From: an uncultured Flavobacteriaceae bacterium
GTDB lineage: Bacteria > Bacteroidota > Bacteroidia > Flavobacteriales > Flavobacteriaceae
Assembly: GCA_905381055.1 (NCBI GenBank)
Contig: CAJPUR010000018.1
Span: 1-35,665, forward strand
Direction of reading: 5' to 3'
DNA length: 35,665 bases
Below are positions 1 through 8,959 of the stretch, in pieces. The translations under genes were made by a program, and so were the position numbers. Under the pieces are notes generated by a model. That model saw only the letters and a list, made by a program, of their open reading frames with translations, made no database searches and was not told the DNA's origin. Each line of letters starts with the position of its first letter. Positions within the stretch are counted from its first letter, which is position 1.

Positions 1-1
1 T

Positions 2-52
2 CATTTAAACTCAATAATTGAAAAAGTTGACTCTGAGGTAAACGCTCTATAG
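2..52 (+). CDS. C-terminal end of an unknown protein (partial, cut by window edge)
   Basis: The plus frame that starts at base 2 is open for 16 codons and closes with TAG at 50-52, giving the tail HLNSIIEKVDSEVNAL. The mix of charged and hydrophobic residues looks coding, and the stop lies 15 bases from the convergent hppA stop, which matches the tight convergent packing seen elsewhere in this window. The fragment is too short to name. It could also be chance open sequence in an intergenic region. Confidence 0.3.
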   Translation, partial: HLNSIIEKVDSEVNAL

Positions 53-67
53 TAGTTGTTATAAATA

Positions 68-2320
68 TTATTTAACTTCAAATATCTTTTTGTTATCAAT
101 TTCTGATGTTTTTTGAACTTTTATATGCATCTTATTTTCAATCCTTTCTGAAACCGAAATTTTATTATTTTCATGTTTGCCCAAAATAGGTGCAATAACC
201 AAAGCAACCAAACAGGTTAATTTAATTAAAATATTCATAGACGGACCAGAAGTATCTTTAAAAGGATCACCAACAGTATCGCCTGTTACTGCAGCTTTAT
301 GAGCATCAGAACCTTTAAATGTCATTTTACCATTTATTTCCACACCTGCTTCAAAAGATTTCTTTGCATTATCCCAAGCTCCACCAGAATTATTTTGAAA
401 AATTGCCCACATAACTCCACTAACACATACTCCTGCCATATAACCACCCAAAGGCTCAGCACCAAAAAACAAACCAATTAAAATAGGAGTTATAATAGTT
501 AATAATCCAGGTAAAATCATTTCTTTTAGAGCAGCTTTAGTTGAGATATCAACACATTTAGCATATTCTGGTTTACCTTTACCTTCAAGAATTCCAGGTA
601 TTTCTCTGAACTGACGTCTAACCTCTTCAACCATTTCCATAGCTGCTTTTCCTACAGATTGCATAGCTAAAGCTGAAAAAACGACTGGTATCATACCTCC
701 AACAAATAACATAGCCAAAACATCAGCTTTGAAGATATTAATACCGTCAATACCTGTAAATGTTACATAAGCAGCAAATAAAGCTAAGGCAGTTAAAGCA
801 GCTGAGGCAATTGCAAATCCTTTACCAACAGCGGCAGTCGTATTTCCAACAGAATCGAGAATATCAGTTCTTTCCCTAACCTCAGGCTCTAATTCACTCA
901 TTTCTGCAACTCCCCCTGCATTATCAGCAATTGGGCCAAATGCATCAATAGCCAACTGCATGGCAGTTGTTGCCATCATTGCAGAGGCAGAAATAGCGAC
1001 ACCATAAAATCCAGCCAACTCATATGCAGAAAAAATCGCAGCCGAAAATAAAATTACAGATAAAAAAGTTGATTTCATTCCAACTGCCAAACCTGCGATA
1101 ATATTTGTGGCGGCTCCAGTTGAACTATTTTTAACTATATCCATAACTGGTTTTTTACCAAGGCTTGTGTAATATGATGTGACTATTGATATAAAAGCAC
1201 CAACAGCTAAACCTATGCATGCGGTGAAAAATACATTTAAATTTGAAATTGATTTATAACCCTCACCAAAAAATTTCATGTTCATTACTTCTGGAAGCAT
1301 CCATTTTATTAAGAAATATGTTACTAATAATGTTATTAAAATCGATATCCAGTTACCTTTGTCCAATGCGGCTTGAACTTTTGTTTCTTTAGCTGAATTA
1401 TCGGAAATCTTGACAAAAAATGTTCCAATTATTGATGAAATTATTCCAACACCTGCAATTACTATGGGTAAGATTATTGGTCCCATATTATTGAATGAAT
1501 CCTCAAATTGCTCAATATTTGACATATCTTGAATCAAATAATTTCCTAAAACCATTGCGGCAAGAACTGTTGCTACATAAGAACCAAAAAGATCAGCCCC
1601 CATTCCGGCAACATCTCCAACATTATCTCCAACATTATCTGCAATAGTAGCTGGATTTCTCGGATCGTCCTCAGGTATTCCAGCTTCAACTTTTCCAACT
1701 AAATCTGCACCTACGTCTGCTGCCTTAGTATAAATTCCTCCTCCAACTCTTGCAAAAAGAGCAATTGACTCAGCACCAAGAGAAAATCCTGCTAAAGTTT
1801 CTAAGACTATCGTCATCTCAGTATAAAAATTCATACCAGTACCCATAAATTGACTTATAAAAAATAAAAAAAGTAACGAAAGTCCAAATACAGCTAAACC
1901 TGCCACTCCAAGTCCCATAACAGTGCCTCCACCAAAAGAAACATTTAAAGCTTTTGGTAGACTTGTTTTTGCAGCTTCTGCAGTTCTAGAATTTGCATCT
2001 GTAGCAATTCTCATCCCAATATTCCCAGCTAATGCGGAGAAAAAAGCCCCTACAATAAAAGCAGGTACTATCATCCAACTTGTAGTATTGACCAAGAGGG
2101 AAATAATAAACAATCCAATTGAAGCAATAATTACGAAAAAAAATAAAAGTCTATATTCAGCATTGAGAAATGCTAAAGCCCCTTCTTTAATTGAAGTTGA
2201 AATTTTTTTCATTTTTTCGCTACCAGCATTTTGTTTTAAAACCCATACTGATTTTATATACATAAACAAAAGGCCGATTAATGAAAATAAAATCGGCATA
2301 TAGATTGAATAATTTTCCAT
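68..2320 (-). CDS. hppA: Membrane-bound ion-pumping pyrophosphatase, K+-dependent type
   Basis: Cleaves pyrophosphate at the cytoplasmic face of the inner membrane and uses the energy to pump H+ and/or Na+ outward. The 750 aa length and roughly 16 hydrophobic segments fit the family. The substrate site lies at residues 202-248, with [13 protein letters not shown] followed by the paired DNVGD repeats and GMGADLFGS; a second site segment, [11 protein letters not shown], is near 464-474. In [10 protein letters not shown] (492-501) the residues matching the known K+ switch are Ala496 and Gly499 (AxxG rather than KxxT), so the enzyme should need K+. Whether it pumps Na+, H+ or both cannot be decided by eye. 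The ATG start is preceded by a TAnnTTTG box 31 bases upstream. It is the last minus-strand gene before the left edge. Confidence 0.97.
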   Translation of the reverse strand: MENYSIYMPILFSLIGLLFMYIKSVWVLKQNAGSEKMKKISTSIKEGALAFLNAEYRLLFFFVIIASIGLFIISLLVNTTSWMIVPAFIVGAFFSALAGNIGMRIATDANSRTAEAAKTSLPKALNVSFGGGTVMGLGVAGLAVFGLSLLFLFFISQFMGTGMNFYTEMTIVLETLAGFSLGAESIALFARVGGGIYTKAADVGADLVGKVEAGIPEDDPRNPATIADNVGDNVGDVAGMGADLFGSYVATVLAAMVLGNYLIQDMSNIEQFEDSFNNMGPIILPIVIAGVGIISSIIGTFFVKISDNSAKETKVQAALDKGNWISILITLLVTYFLIKWMLPEVMNMKFFGEGYKSISNLNVFFTACIGLAVGAFISIVTSYYTSLGKKPVMDIVKNSSTGAATNIIAGLAVGMKSTFLSVILFSAAIFSAYELAGFYGVAISASAMMATTAMQLAIDAFGPIADNAGGVAEMSELEPEVRERTDILDSVGNTTAAVGKGFAIASAALTALALFAAYVTFTGIDGINIFKADVLAMLFVGGMIPVVFSALAMQSVGKAAMEMVEEVRRQFREIPGILEGKGKPEYAKCVDISTKAALKEMILPGLLTIITPILIGLFFGAEPLGGYMAGVCVSGVMWAIFQNNSGGAWDNAKKSFEAGVEINGKMTFKGSDAHKAAVTGDTVGDPFKDTSGPSMNILIKLTCLVALVIAPILGKHENNKISVSERIENKMHIKVQKTSEIDNKKIFEVK

Positions 2321-2351
2321 TTAATTAAATTTTTACTTTAGTTTTAGCTGC

Positions 2352-2359
2352 CAAAAGTA
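2352..2359 (-). promoter_or_regulatory. Probable -7 promoter box of hppA
   Basis: On the minus strand this reads TACTTTTG, an exact match to the Bacteroidota -7 consensus TAnnTTTG, 31 bases before the hppA ATG. I see no TTG at the expected -33 distance, so the call rests on the -7 box and its position. Confidence 0.45.
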
Positions 2360-2400
2360 ACTAATCAAGCGATAAATAAAAAATTTAATTAATCAGAAAG

Positions 2401-3384
2401 TTAACTATTTTGATAAAGTACTTTTTTAACTGATTTTATTACATCGTTACTATTTGGCAACCATTCTTTTAATAGAACTGGAGAAAAGGGTGCTGGAGTG
2501 TCTGCAGTATTAATTTTTTCAATTGGAGCGTCCAAATAATCAAATAATTCATTTTGAACTTGATAAGTAATTTCAGTTGAAATATTTCCAAAAGGCCAAG
2601 ACTCCTCTAAAATAACCAACCTATTAGTTTTCTTAACAGAATCATAAATAGTTTTATAATCCAAGGGTCTTATTGTCCTTAAGTCAATTATTTCGCAGTC
2701 AATACCTTCATCCTTAAGAACATCTGCAGCCTTTAAAGCCTCTTTAATAATTTTACCAAAAGAAACAATTGTGACATCATTACCTTTCCTTTTGATGTCT
2801 GCAACACCAATTGGTAAAATATATTCATCCTCAGGAACTTCACCTTTATCACCATACATTTGCTCAGATTCCATGAAAATTACTGGATCATCGTCTCTTA
2901 TTGCAGATTTCAATAAACCCTTCGCATCAAAAGGATTTGAAGGAACTATAACTTTTAAACCCGGGCAATTAGCATACCAACTTTCAAAAGCTTGGGAATG
3001 AGTAGCGGCTAGTTGACCAGCTGAGGCAGTTGGTCCTCTAAAAACTATCGGACAAGGAAATTGACCTCCAGACATTTGTCTAATTTTGGCAGCATTATTT
3101 ATTATTTGATCTATTCCAACTAATGCAAAATTAAAAGTCATATACTCTATGATTGGTCTATTACCAGTCATAGTTGAACCAACACCAATTCCAGAAAATC
3201 CAGCTTCAGAAATAGGAGTGTCGACAACCCTTTTATCACCAAACTCGTCCAACATTCCTTTTGAAGCTTTATAAGCTCCATTATATTCTGCTACTTCTTC
3301 TCCCATTAGATAAATACTTTTATCTCTTCGCATCTCTTCAGACATTGCTTCGCAAATAGCCTCTCTAAACTGAATAGTTCTCAT
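2401..3384 (-). CDS. pdhB: Pyruvate dehydrogenase E1 component, beta subunit
   Basis: Beta half of the thiamine-diphosphate E1 enzyme that decarboxylates pyruvate and passes the acetyl group to lipoyl-E2. At 327 aa it has the usual length. The N-terminus MRTIQFREAICEAMSEEM, then YLMGEEVAEYNGAYK, DTPISEAGFSGIG and the segment around residues 114-130 (FRGPTASAGQLAATHSQ) are typical of PdhB. The C-terminal transketolase domain follows (EIIDLRTIRPLD, then ILEESWPFGNIS). The alpha subunit and E2/E3 are not in this window, so the E1 genes are not adjacent. A related 2-oxo-acid dehydrogenase beta subunit is the main alternative. LipA, which makes the lipoyl cofactor for this complex, is encoded further along at 19908. 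Confidence 0.93.
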   Translation of the reverse strand: MRTIQFREAICEAMSEEMRRDKSIYLMGEEVAEYNGAYKASKGMLDEFGDKRVVDTPISEAGFSGIGVGSTMTGNRPIIEYMTFNFALVGIDQIINNAAKIRQMSGGQFPCPIVFRGPTASAGQLAATHSQAFESWYANCPGLKVIVPSNPFDAKGLLKSAIRDDDPVIFMESEQMYGDKGEVPEDEYILPIGVADIKRKGNDVTIVSFGKIIKEALKAADVLKDEGIDCEIIDLRTIRPLDYKTIYDSVKKTNRLVILEESWPFGNISTEITYQVQNELFDYLDAPIEKINTADTPAPFSPVLLKEWLPNSNDVIKSVKKVLYQNS

Positions 3385-3415
3385 ATTGTTAATTACTAAT
3401 AATTAGATGTATCTG

Positions 3416-3423
3416 CAAATTTA
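3416..3423 (-). promoter_or_regulatory. Probable -7 promoter box of pdhB
   Basis: Minus-strand TAAATTTG matches TAnnTTTG exactly and lies 31 bases before the pdhB ATG. The sequence further upstream is almost pure A/T with no clear -33 TTG. Confidence 0.45.
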
Positions 3424-3498
3424 ATATTTTAATAATTATAAATTAATAATTATAATTATTTTAAAACATAATAAAAATAGATTATTTTTATTTGGTAA

Positions 3499-4116
3499 AT
3501 GAAACTTATCGAATTAACAATATTTGGGATTTCATTCAGCCAAACTCAAACAGGGGCATACGCCTTAATATTGAGTGAGATGAATGGGAATAGAAAACTT
3601 CCAATTGTTATTGGAGGATTTGAAGCTCAATCTATTGCTATTGGTTTAGAAAAAGAAATTAAGCCTCCAAGACCATTAACTCATGATTTATTAAAAAATT
3701 CATTAGACTGCTTTAAAATTTCAGTTAAGCATATAGTTATTCACAAGCTAGTTGACGGAATTTTTTTTGCCAATATAATTTGTAAAAAAGGTAAAAAAGA
3801 AGAGGTTTTGGATGCAAGAACATCAGATGCAGTAGCAATTGCAATAAGATCAAAAGTTCCAATTTACACTCTTGAGAGTGTCCTTACTGAAGCTAGTTTC
3901 TCGGAAGATGAAAATGAAAAAAATAAATCTAATAATGATGAAAAATGGATAGAAAAGTTTGTAAAAAATCAAACTACAAAAAATATTATTCCAAATAATC
4001 TTTCTTCGTTAAGCGACAAAAATCTATTAAATTTATTGAAAAAATTAGTCACATCAGAGGACTATGAAGGAGCTGTCAAAATTAGAGATGAAATATCAAA
4101 AAGAAAAAATAAATAA
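3499..4116 (+). CDS. Bifunctional nuclease family protein (DUF151) with C-terminal UVR motif
   Basis: Two-part protein of 205 aa. Residues 1-135 form a DUF151 domain: LIELTIFGISFSQTQTGAYA, LPIVIGGFEAQSIAIGLE, RPLTHDLL, and LDARTSDAVAIAIRSKVPIY, the signature strands of the family first seen in Thermotoga and plants with DNase/RNase activity. Residues 170-205 (LLNLLKKLVTSEDYEGAVKIRDEI) match the UvrB/UvrC interaction helix hairpin. The two are joined by a charged linker rich in Glu, Asn and Lys. This domain pairing is standard in Bacteroidota. Nuclease activity is a family property and cannot be read from the sequence. The gene is divergent from pdhB across a 114-base A/T-rich gap and precedes thyA. 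Confidence 0.88.
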   Translation: MKLIELTIFGISFSQTQTGAYALILSEMNGNRKLPIVIGGFEAQSIAIGLEKEIKPPRPLTHDLLKNSLDCFKISVKHIVIHKLVDGIFFANIICKKGKKEEVLDARTSDAVAIAIRSKVPIYTLESVLTEASFSEDENEKNKSNNDEKWIEKFVKNQTTKNIIPNNLSSLSDKNLLNLLKKLVTSEDYEGAVKIRDEISKRKNK

Positions 4117-4182
4117 TTTTTTTGTTAAAGTTTTTTTTAATAACTATTTGAAATATTTTTCTAATCTAAACTAGTAACTTTT

Positions 4183-4190
4183 TAAATTTG
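4183..4190 (+). promoter_or_regulatory. Probable -7 promoter box of thyA
   Basis: TAAATTTG matches TAnnTTTG exactly and ends 17 bases before the thyA ATG. It may drive thyA-folA-fabD as one unit. Confidence 0.45.
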
Positions 4191-4207
4191 TTAAAATTTA
4201 ATTAAAA

Positions 4208-5032
4208 ATGAATCAATATTTTTCTTTAATCAAAAAAATACAAAAAGAAGGGATTACGAAAAAAGACAGAACCGGAATTGGCACAAAAAGTATTTTTGGA
4301 TACCAAATGAGGTTTGATTTAAGAGATGGTTTTCCTTTACTCACAACAAAGAAAATACACTTAAAATCTATTATTTATGAATTATTATGGTTTTTAAATG
4401 GGGATACAAATATCAATTATCTCAAAGAAAATGGGGTTAGGATATGGAATGAGTGGGCAGATAAAAATGGTGATTTAGGTCCAGTTTATGGTCATCAATG
4501 GAGAAATTGGAATAATGAAGATATTGATCAAATTAAAAACGTAATTGACTCTCTAAAATTCAATCCTAATAGTAGACGAATGATTGTTTCAGCATGGAAT
4601 CCCTCGGTATTACCTGACAAAAATAAAAGTTTTTCAGAAAATGTTTCTCAAAATAAAGCAGCGCTTCCTCCTTGTCATGCCTTTTTTCAATTTTACGTAA
4701 TTAACGATACTTTGTCATGTCAATTATATCAAAGAAGTGCAGATGTTTTTTTAGGAGTACCTTTTAATATTGCATCATATTCTTTATTAACCATGATGAT
4801 AGCTCAAGTCTGTAATTTAAAAATAGGTGAATTCATTCATACTTTTGGAGATGCCCATATTTATGAAAATCACAAAGATCAAATTGCAATTCAATTATCT
4901 AGAAAACCAAAAAAATTACCTAAAATGTTATTAAATCCTAATATAAAGGACATATTTAATTTCAAATACGAAGATTTCACCCTAACCGATTATGATCCAT
5001 ATCCATTAATTAAAGCTCCAGTCGCTGTTTAA
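4208..5032 (+). CDS. thyA: Thymidylate synthase (ThyA type)
   Basis: Converts dUMP and methylene-tetrahydrofolate to dTMP and dihydrofolate in the cytoplasm. At 274 aa it has full length. The family landmarks are present: [12 protein letters not shown] near residue 20, WxxNGDTNIxYL near 61-72, VYGxQWRxW at 93-101, the phosphate-binding pair in [11 protein letters not shown] (Arg123/Arg124), the nucleophile Cys156 in [29 protein letters not shown], and the C-terminal [14 protein letters not shown] short insert, about residues 135-151, sits before the active cysteine. FolA, which recycles the dihydrofolate made here, follows after 58 bases, so the pair is functionally linked and probably co-transcribed. 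Confidence 0.98.
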   Translation: MNQYFSLIKKIQKEGITKKDRTGIGTKSIFGYQMRFDLRDGFPLLTTKKIHLKSIIYELLWFLNGDTNINYLKENGVRIWNEWADKNGDLGPVYGHQWRNWNNEDIDQIKNVIDSLKFNPNSRRMIVSAWNPSVLPDKNKSFSENVSQNKAALPPCHAFFQFYVINDTLSCQLYQRSADVFLGVPFNIASYSLLTMMIAQVCNLKIGEFIHTFGDAHIYENHKDQIAIQLSRKPKKLPKMLLNPNIKDIFNFKYEDFTLTDYDPYPLIKAPVAV

Positions 5033-5090
5033 AATCATATTATTTAATTAATACTTTTTAAAAAACTAATTCATTTAATTATTATTGTTT

Positions 5091-5600
5091 ATGAAAATAA
5101 AAAAAGATAAAAATATTACAATTATTGCAGCAATTGGTAAAAACAATGAGCTAGGTTTTAAAAATAAATTAATATGGAATATTAAAGAAGATTTGAAAAG
5201 ATTTAAAAAATTAACAATAGGACATTCTATTATAATGGGAAGAAAAACTTTTGAGTCAATTTCAAAGTCATTACCTGGAAGATTAAATATTGTTCTAACC
5301 AAAAATAAAAAATTCAAAGCCGAAAACGTATCAATTGCTTCAAATATTTTTGAAGCTCTTGAATTGACTAAAGATGACAATCAACCCTTTATTATTGGTG
5401 GAAGTGAAATATATTCTCTATTTCTAGACATGACCGAAACAATTGAATTAACAAGAGTTCATGATAATTTTAAGGCTGATACTTTCTTTCCAGATTTAAA
5501 TTTTAATGATTGGGACAAAATATCTGAAAAAAAATACTATTCTGATAATTTAGATAACTTATCATTCAGTTTTATAACCTATAAAAAAAATAAATCATGA
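5091..5600 (+). CDS. folA: Dihydrofolate reductase
   Basis: Reduces dihydrofolate to tetrahydrofolate with NADPH. The protein is 169 aa from the ATG at 5091; a TTG two codons earlier is in frame but less likely. Landmarks are IIAAIGKNNELGFKNKLIWNIKEDLKRFK near the N-terminus (the acidic residue of WxxxxDxxxFK is the catalytic Asp), the NADPH segment IIMGRKTFESISKSLPGR, then the glycine pair in PFIIGGSEIYSLF and the tail segment DTFFPDLNFNDW. The stop codon overlaps the fabD ATG by four bases (ATGA), a sign of translational coupling. Confidence 0.97.
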   Translation: MKIKKDKNITIIAAIGKNNELGFKNKLIWNIKEDLKRFKKLTIGHSIIMGRKTFESISKSLPGRLNIVLTKNKKFKAENVSIASNIFEALELTKDDNQPFIIGGSEIYSLFLDMTETIELTRVHDNFKADTFFPDLNFNDWDKISEKKYYSDNLDNLSFSFITYKKNKS

Positions 5601-6466
5601 AAGCATTTTTATTTCCTGGTCAAGGTTCACAATTTCCTGGAATGGGAAAAGTTTTTAAAAAAAAATCTAGTTTAGTTGAAAGTCTTTTCAAAAGGGCTGA
5701 TCAAATTTTAAATTTTCCTTTGTCAGAAATTATGTGTAATGGTTCTGAGGAAGATCTAAAAAAAACTGATGTTACACAATGCGCAATTTTTTTACATTCA
5801 ATTTTAAGCTTTAAAATTATTGAAGACTCAATTAAACCTGACTTCATAGCTGGTCATTCTTTAGGGGAGTTTTCTGCATTAGTTGCAGCAAAATCAATTT
5901 CATTTGAAGATGGACTCAAATTAGTTCATCAAAGATCAATTTCCATGAAAAAAGCTTGTGAAAAAAAATCTGGAACTATGGCAGCAATTATAGGAATAGA
6001 ATCCAAACTCATTGAACAATTATGTTCTGTCGAAGAAGGCATTGTTGTTATAGCTAATTACAATTGTCCTGGACAAATTGTTATTTCAGGTGATATTAAA
6101 TCAGTATTTAATTTGTGTGAAAAATTAAAAGAAAAAGGTGCAAAAAGAACTATTATATTAAAAGTCGACGGAGCTTTTCATTCTCCATTAATGGAGGATG
6201 CAAAAAATGATTTTGAATTAGCTTTAAATAAAACAAAAATTGAAACCCCTATTTATCCAATTTATCAGAACTTTTCTGCAAAAAAAGAAATAAATTCCTC
6301 GATAATTAGGAAAAATTTATCTGCTCAATTAACAGGTGCTGTTAGATGGAATCAAAGTATTGAAAAGATGATTGAAGATGGTACAAATAAATTTTACGAA
6401 ATAGGACCGGGTAATGTTTTAAAAGGTCTTGTTAGAAAAATTAATCGAGATATAATCATTTGTTGA
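5597..6466 (+). CDS. fabD: Malonyl-CoA:acyl carrier protein transacylase
   Basis: Loads malonyl groups onto acyl carrier protein for fatty acid synthesis. The protein is 289 aa. The N-terminal FLFPGQGSQFPGMGK forms the oxyanion region, the nucleophile is Ser88 in GHSLGEFSAL, and the partner His195 lies in VDGAFHSPLM. IANYNCPGQIVISG and the C-terminal FYEIGPGNVLKGL are also diagnostic. Translation overlaps folA by four bases at the front. At the back the last 11 bases overlap the end of the convergent aminotransferase gene, so the two coding regions share DNA on opposite strands. Confidence 0.97.
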   Translation: MKAFLFPGQGSQFPGMGKVFKKKSSLVESLFKRADQILNFPLSEIMCNGSEEDLKKTDVTQCAIFLHSILSFKIIEDSIKPDFIAGHSLGEFSALVAAKSISFEDGLKLVHQRSISMKKACEKKSGTMAAIIGIESKLIEQLCSVEEGIVVIANYNCPGQIVISGDIKSVFNLCEKLKEKGAKRTIILKVDGAFHSPLMEDAKNDFELALNKTKIETPIYPIYQNFSAKKEINSSIIRKNLSAQLTGAVRWNQSIEKMIEDGTNKFYEIGPGNVLKGLVRKINRDIIIC

Positions 6467-7598
6467 ATTTATGAAAAAATTTAAGGATATAGTTAGTTAT
6501 ATATTCTATTTGATCAATCGATAATTCTGAATGCATCGGTAATGAAATTACTTCATTTACAATTTTATTAGTAACTTTAAAGTTATCCTCAATATACCTA
6601 CTGTTTTTATATGCTTTTTGTAAATGTAATGGAACTGGGTAATAAATTCCACAGGGAATATTTTTTTGATTCAAGTACTTAACTAGATTGTCCCTTAATT
6701 GATTTTTGATTCTTAAGGTGTATTGATGAAATACATGTGAATTACAGTTAAATACAACTTTTGGAATGATAATCTCTTGAACATCTTTTAAAATAAAAGA
6801 ATATCTCATTGCAGCCTCTTTTCTTCTTTCATTGTAAAAATTCAAGTATTTTAATTTAACTTTCAAAATGCTTGCTTGAATTGAATCCAATCTTGAATTT
6901 ACACCAATCACATCGTGATAATACCTTTTGTACATTCCATGATTTACTATACCTCTAATTACATTAGCTAGTTGATCATCATTAGTAAAAATTGCTCCTC
7001 CATCTCCATAAGCACCAAGATTTTTAGAAGGGAAAAATGAAGTTGCAGATAAAGTACCCATCGATCCAGTTTTATAAGATTTATTATTTGAACTCGTATA
7101 GGTAGATCCAATTCCTTGAGCATTGTCCTCAATTACATATAAATCATTTTTTTTTGCGATTTTTAAAATCTCGTCCATATTAGCTGATTGACCAAATAAA
7201 TGAACTGGGATAATAACCTTGGTTTTACTGGTTATTGCTTTATTGATTTCATTTGGATTTATATTAAAACTTACTTCATCAACATCGACTAAAACAGGAG
7301 TAAGACCAAGTAATGAAATAACCTCAACTGTAGCGGCAAAAGTAAAATCTGACGTTATTACTTCATCGCCAGGAGAAAGATTTAAACTCATTAATGCAAT
7401 TTGTAATGCATCAGTTCCATTAGCACAAGGGATAACATGTTTTACTCCAATATAATGTTCTAATTCACTCTGAAATTCAATTACTGATGGACCATTTATG
7501 AATGTGGAATTTTCAATTACTTTTTTAATTTCTTCATCAACTTCTTGTTTAATAAATTTGTATTGACTTTTTAAGTCAACCATCTCTATTTTTTTCAT
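6456..7598 (-). CDS. DegT/DnrJ/EryC1/StrS-family sugar aminotransferase
   Basis: PLP enzyme predicted to aminate a nucleotide-linked keto sugar for surface polysaccharide or lipopolysaccharide. The 380 aa protein starts with KKIEMVDLKSQYKFIKQE. It has the PLP pocket CANGTDALQIAL (58-69), Asp158 in VIEDNAQGIG, and the PLP-binding Lys192 in SFFPSKNLGAYGDGGAI. The exact sugar substrate cannot be told; WecE/PglE/DesV-type enzymes look alike. It is divergent from waaA, which supports an envelope role. Its 3' end overlaps fabD by 11 bases. A well-formed promoter (TTG, 18 bases, TAAATTTG) lies just upstream. Confidence 0.9.
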   Translation of the reverse strand: MKKIEMVDLKSQYKFIKQEVDEEIKKVIENSTFINGPSVIEFQSELEHYIGVKHVIPCANGTDALQIALMSLNLSPGDEVITSDFTFAATVEVISLLGLTPVLVDVDEVSFNINPNEINKAITSKTKVIIPVHLFGQSANMDEILKIAKKNDLYVIEDNAQGIGSTYTSSNNKSYKTGSMGTLSATSFFPSKNLGAYGDGGAIFTNDDQLANVIRGIVNHGMYKRYYHDVIGVNSRLDSIQASILKVKLKYLNFYNERRKEAAMRYSFILKDVQEIIIPKVVFNCNSHVFHQYTLRIKNQLRDNLVKYLNQKNIPCGIYYPVPLHLQKAYKNSRYIEDNFKVTNKIVNEVISLPMHSELSIDQIEYITNYILKFFHKFNK

Positions 7599-7612
7599 AA
7601 AATAGTTTTTAA

Positions 7613-7641
7613 CAAATTTAAAAAAAGGAAACTTCTTTCAA
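7613..7641 (-). promoter_or_regulatory. Probable promoter of the DegT aminotransferase (-33 TTG, -7 TAAATTTG)
   Basis: On the minus strand TTG (7641-7639) is followed by an 18-base spacer and TAAATTTG (7620-7613), close to the Bacteroidota layout TTG-N19-21-TAnnTTTG. The box lies 14 bases before the ATG. It is the best-formed promoter I found in the window. Confidence 0.55.
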
Positions 7642-7658
7642 GTCATTATTTAATAAAC

Positions 7659-7666
7659 TATTTTTG
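7659..7666 (+). promoter_or_regulatory. Probable -7 promoter box of waaA
   Basis: TATTTTTG matches TAnnTTTG and ends only three bases before the ATG at 7670. If used, transcription would begin at or within a few bases of the start codon, giving a leaderless or nearly leaderless message. The in-frame TTG at 7664 lies inside this box, which argues for the ATG as start. Confidence 0.4.
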
Positions 7667-7669
7667 AAA

Positions 7670-8902
7670 ATGTTTTATAATCTATTAGTGATATTATTAT
7701 TAAGAATAATTAAACTTTTATCTATATTTTCAAAAAAGTATAAAAAATTCCTACAATCTAGAGAAGGTATTATTGAATTAATTCAAAATAAATTTTCCAA
7801 AAATGATCCAGTATTATGGTTCCACTGTGCATCCCTAGGAGAATTTGAACAAGCTCGTCCATTAATTGAAGAAATTAGAGTTAATTATAAAAAACATAAA
7901 ATATTATTAACCTTTTTTTCAAATTCCGGATATGATGTTCAAAAAAAATATGAATTAGTTGATTGTGTTAGCTATATTCCTTTTGATTTAAAAAAAAATA
8001 TTAATTTATTTTTAGATCAATTTGATTTAAAAGTGCTTTTTCTCATTAAATATGAATTTTGGCCTGAACTTATAAAACAAGTAAGCAAAAGAAAAATTAA
8101 AATATATTCGATTTCTAGTGTATTTAGAAAAAATCAATTTTTTTTTAAATTTTATGGTTTCATGTACCTCAAAATGCTAAGAAGTATATCTCACTTTTTT
8201 ATTCAAGACGAAGAATCACAAAAAATTCTTAACAATTACAAATTTTTAAATACAACAATTATAGGTGATACAAGACTTGATAGGGTTTTAAAAATAAAAT
8301 ATTCTACTAAAAAAATTAAAGAAATTTCTAATTTTAAGTCTTCTGAAATTTGTGTTGTTTTTGGTAGTACTTGGGTTGAAGATTATGAATTAATATTAAA
8401 AAAAATTAATTCTTTAAGAAATACTAAAATAATAATTGCCCCTCACAAGGTTGACACAAATTCTATAGATCTTCTTACTAAAAAATTAAAAATAAATTAT
8501 TTAAAACTAAGCAATTATAATTCGAAAAATAATTCAAAGACTAACTTATTAATTATTGATTCCGTCGGATTATTAAGTTCCATCTACCAATACGCTGATA
8601 TTGCTTATGTAGGAGGAGGAATGGGTAATAAAGGTCTTCACAATACAATGGAACCTGCGGTTTTTAAAATTCCCGTAATTATAGGAAAAAATTATCAAAA
8701 TTTTAATAAAGTTAAAGATCTAGTTGAATTAGGTGGTATTTTAAGTGTTAAGTCTAGCGAAGATTTTAATAAAAAGATTAATCTTTTATTGTCAGATAAG
8801 AAAAAAAGAAAAGAGTTAGGTGAAATTAATTATAATTACATTAAATTAAATTCTGGTGCCACCAGAAAAGTACTTGAAAAAATTAAAATTATTATTACAT
8901 AA
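7670..8902 (+). CDS. waaA: 3-deoxy-D-manno-octulosonic acid (Kdo) transferase
   Basis: Transfers Kdo from CMP-Kdo to the lipid A precursor at the cytoplasmic face of the inner membrane. The protein is 410 aa from the ATG at 7670; a TTG two codons upstream is in frame. A hydrophobic N-terminal anchor (FYNLLVILLLRIIKLLSIF) is followed by WFHCASLGEFEQARPLI, which holds the family's proposed catalytic Glu. The C-terminal GT-B half has DSVGLLSSIYQYADIAYVGGG and GLHNTMEPAVFKIPVIIG. The protein is rich in Lys, Asn and Ile, as expected for this base composition. With lpxK at 20784 it belongs to lipid A-Kdo synthesis. The divergent neighbour is a sugar aminotransferase. Confidence 0.95.
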   Translation: MFYNLLVILLLRIIKLLSIFSKKYKKFLQSREGIIELIQNKFSKNDPVLWFHCASLGEFEQARPLIEEIRVNYKKHKILLTFFSNSGYDVQKKYELVDCVSYIPFDLKKNINLFLDQFDLKVLFLIKYEFWPELIKQVSKRKIKIYSISSVFRKNQFFFKFYGFMYLKMLRSISHFFIQDEESQKILNNYKFLNTTIIGDTRLDRVLKIKYSTKKIKEISNFKSSEICVVFGSTWVEDYELILKKINSLRNTKIIIAPHKVDTNSIDLLTKKLKINYLKLSNYNSKNNSKTNLLIIDSVGLLSSIYQYADIAYVGGGMGNKGLHNTMEPAVFKIPVIIGKNYQNFNKVKDLVELGGILSVKSSEDFNKKINLLLSDKKKRKELGEINYNYIKLNSGATRKVLEKIKIIIT

Positions 8903-8959
8903 ACTAAATAATGATGATTATCTTGCAATGACTATATAACTAAATCTAAATTATCTGCA

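Noticed and set aside
1923-2303. Plus-strand open frame of 126 codons antisense to hppA
   Set aside because: It lies wholly within the strongly conserved hppA coding region; the residue pattern is that of a shadow frame.
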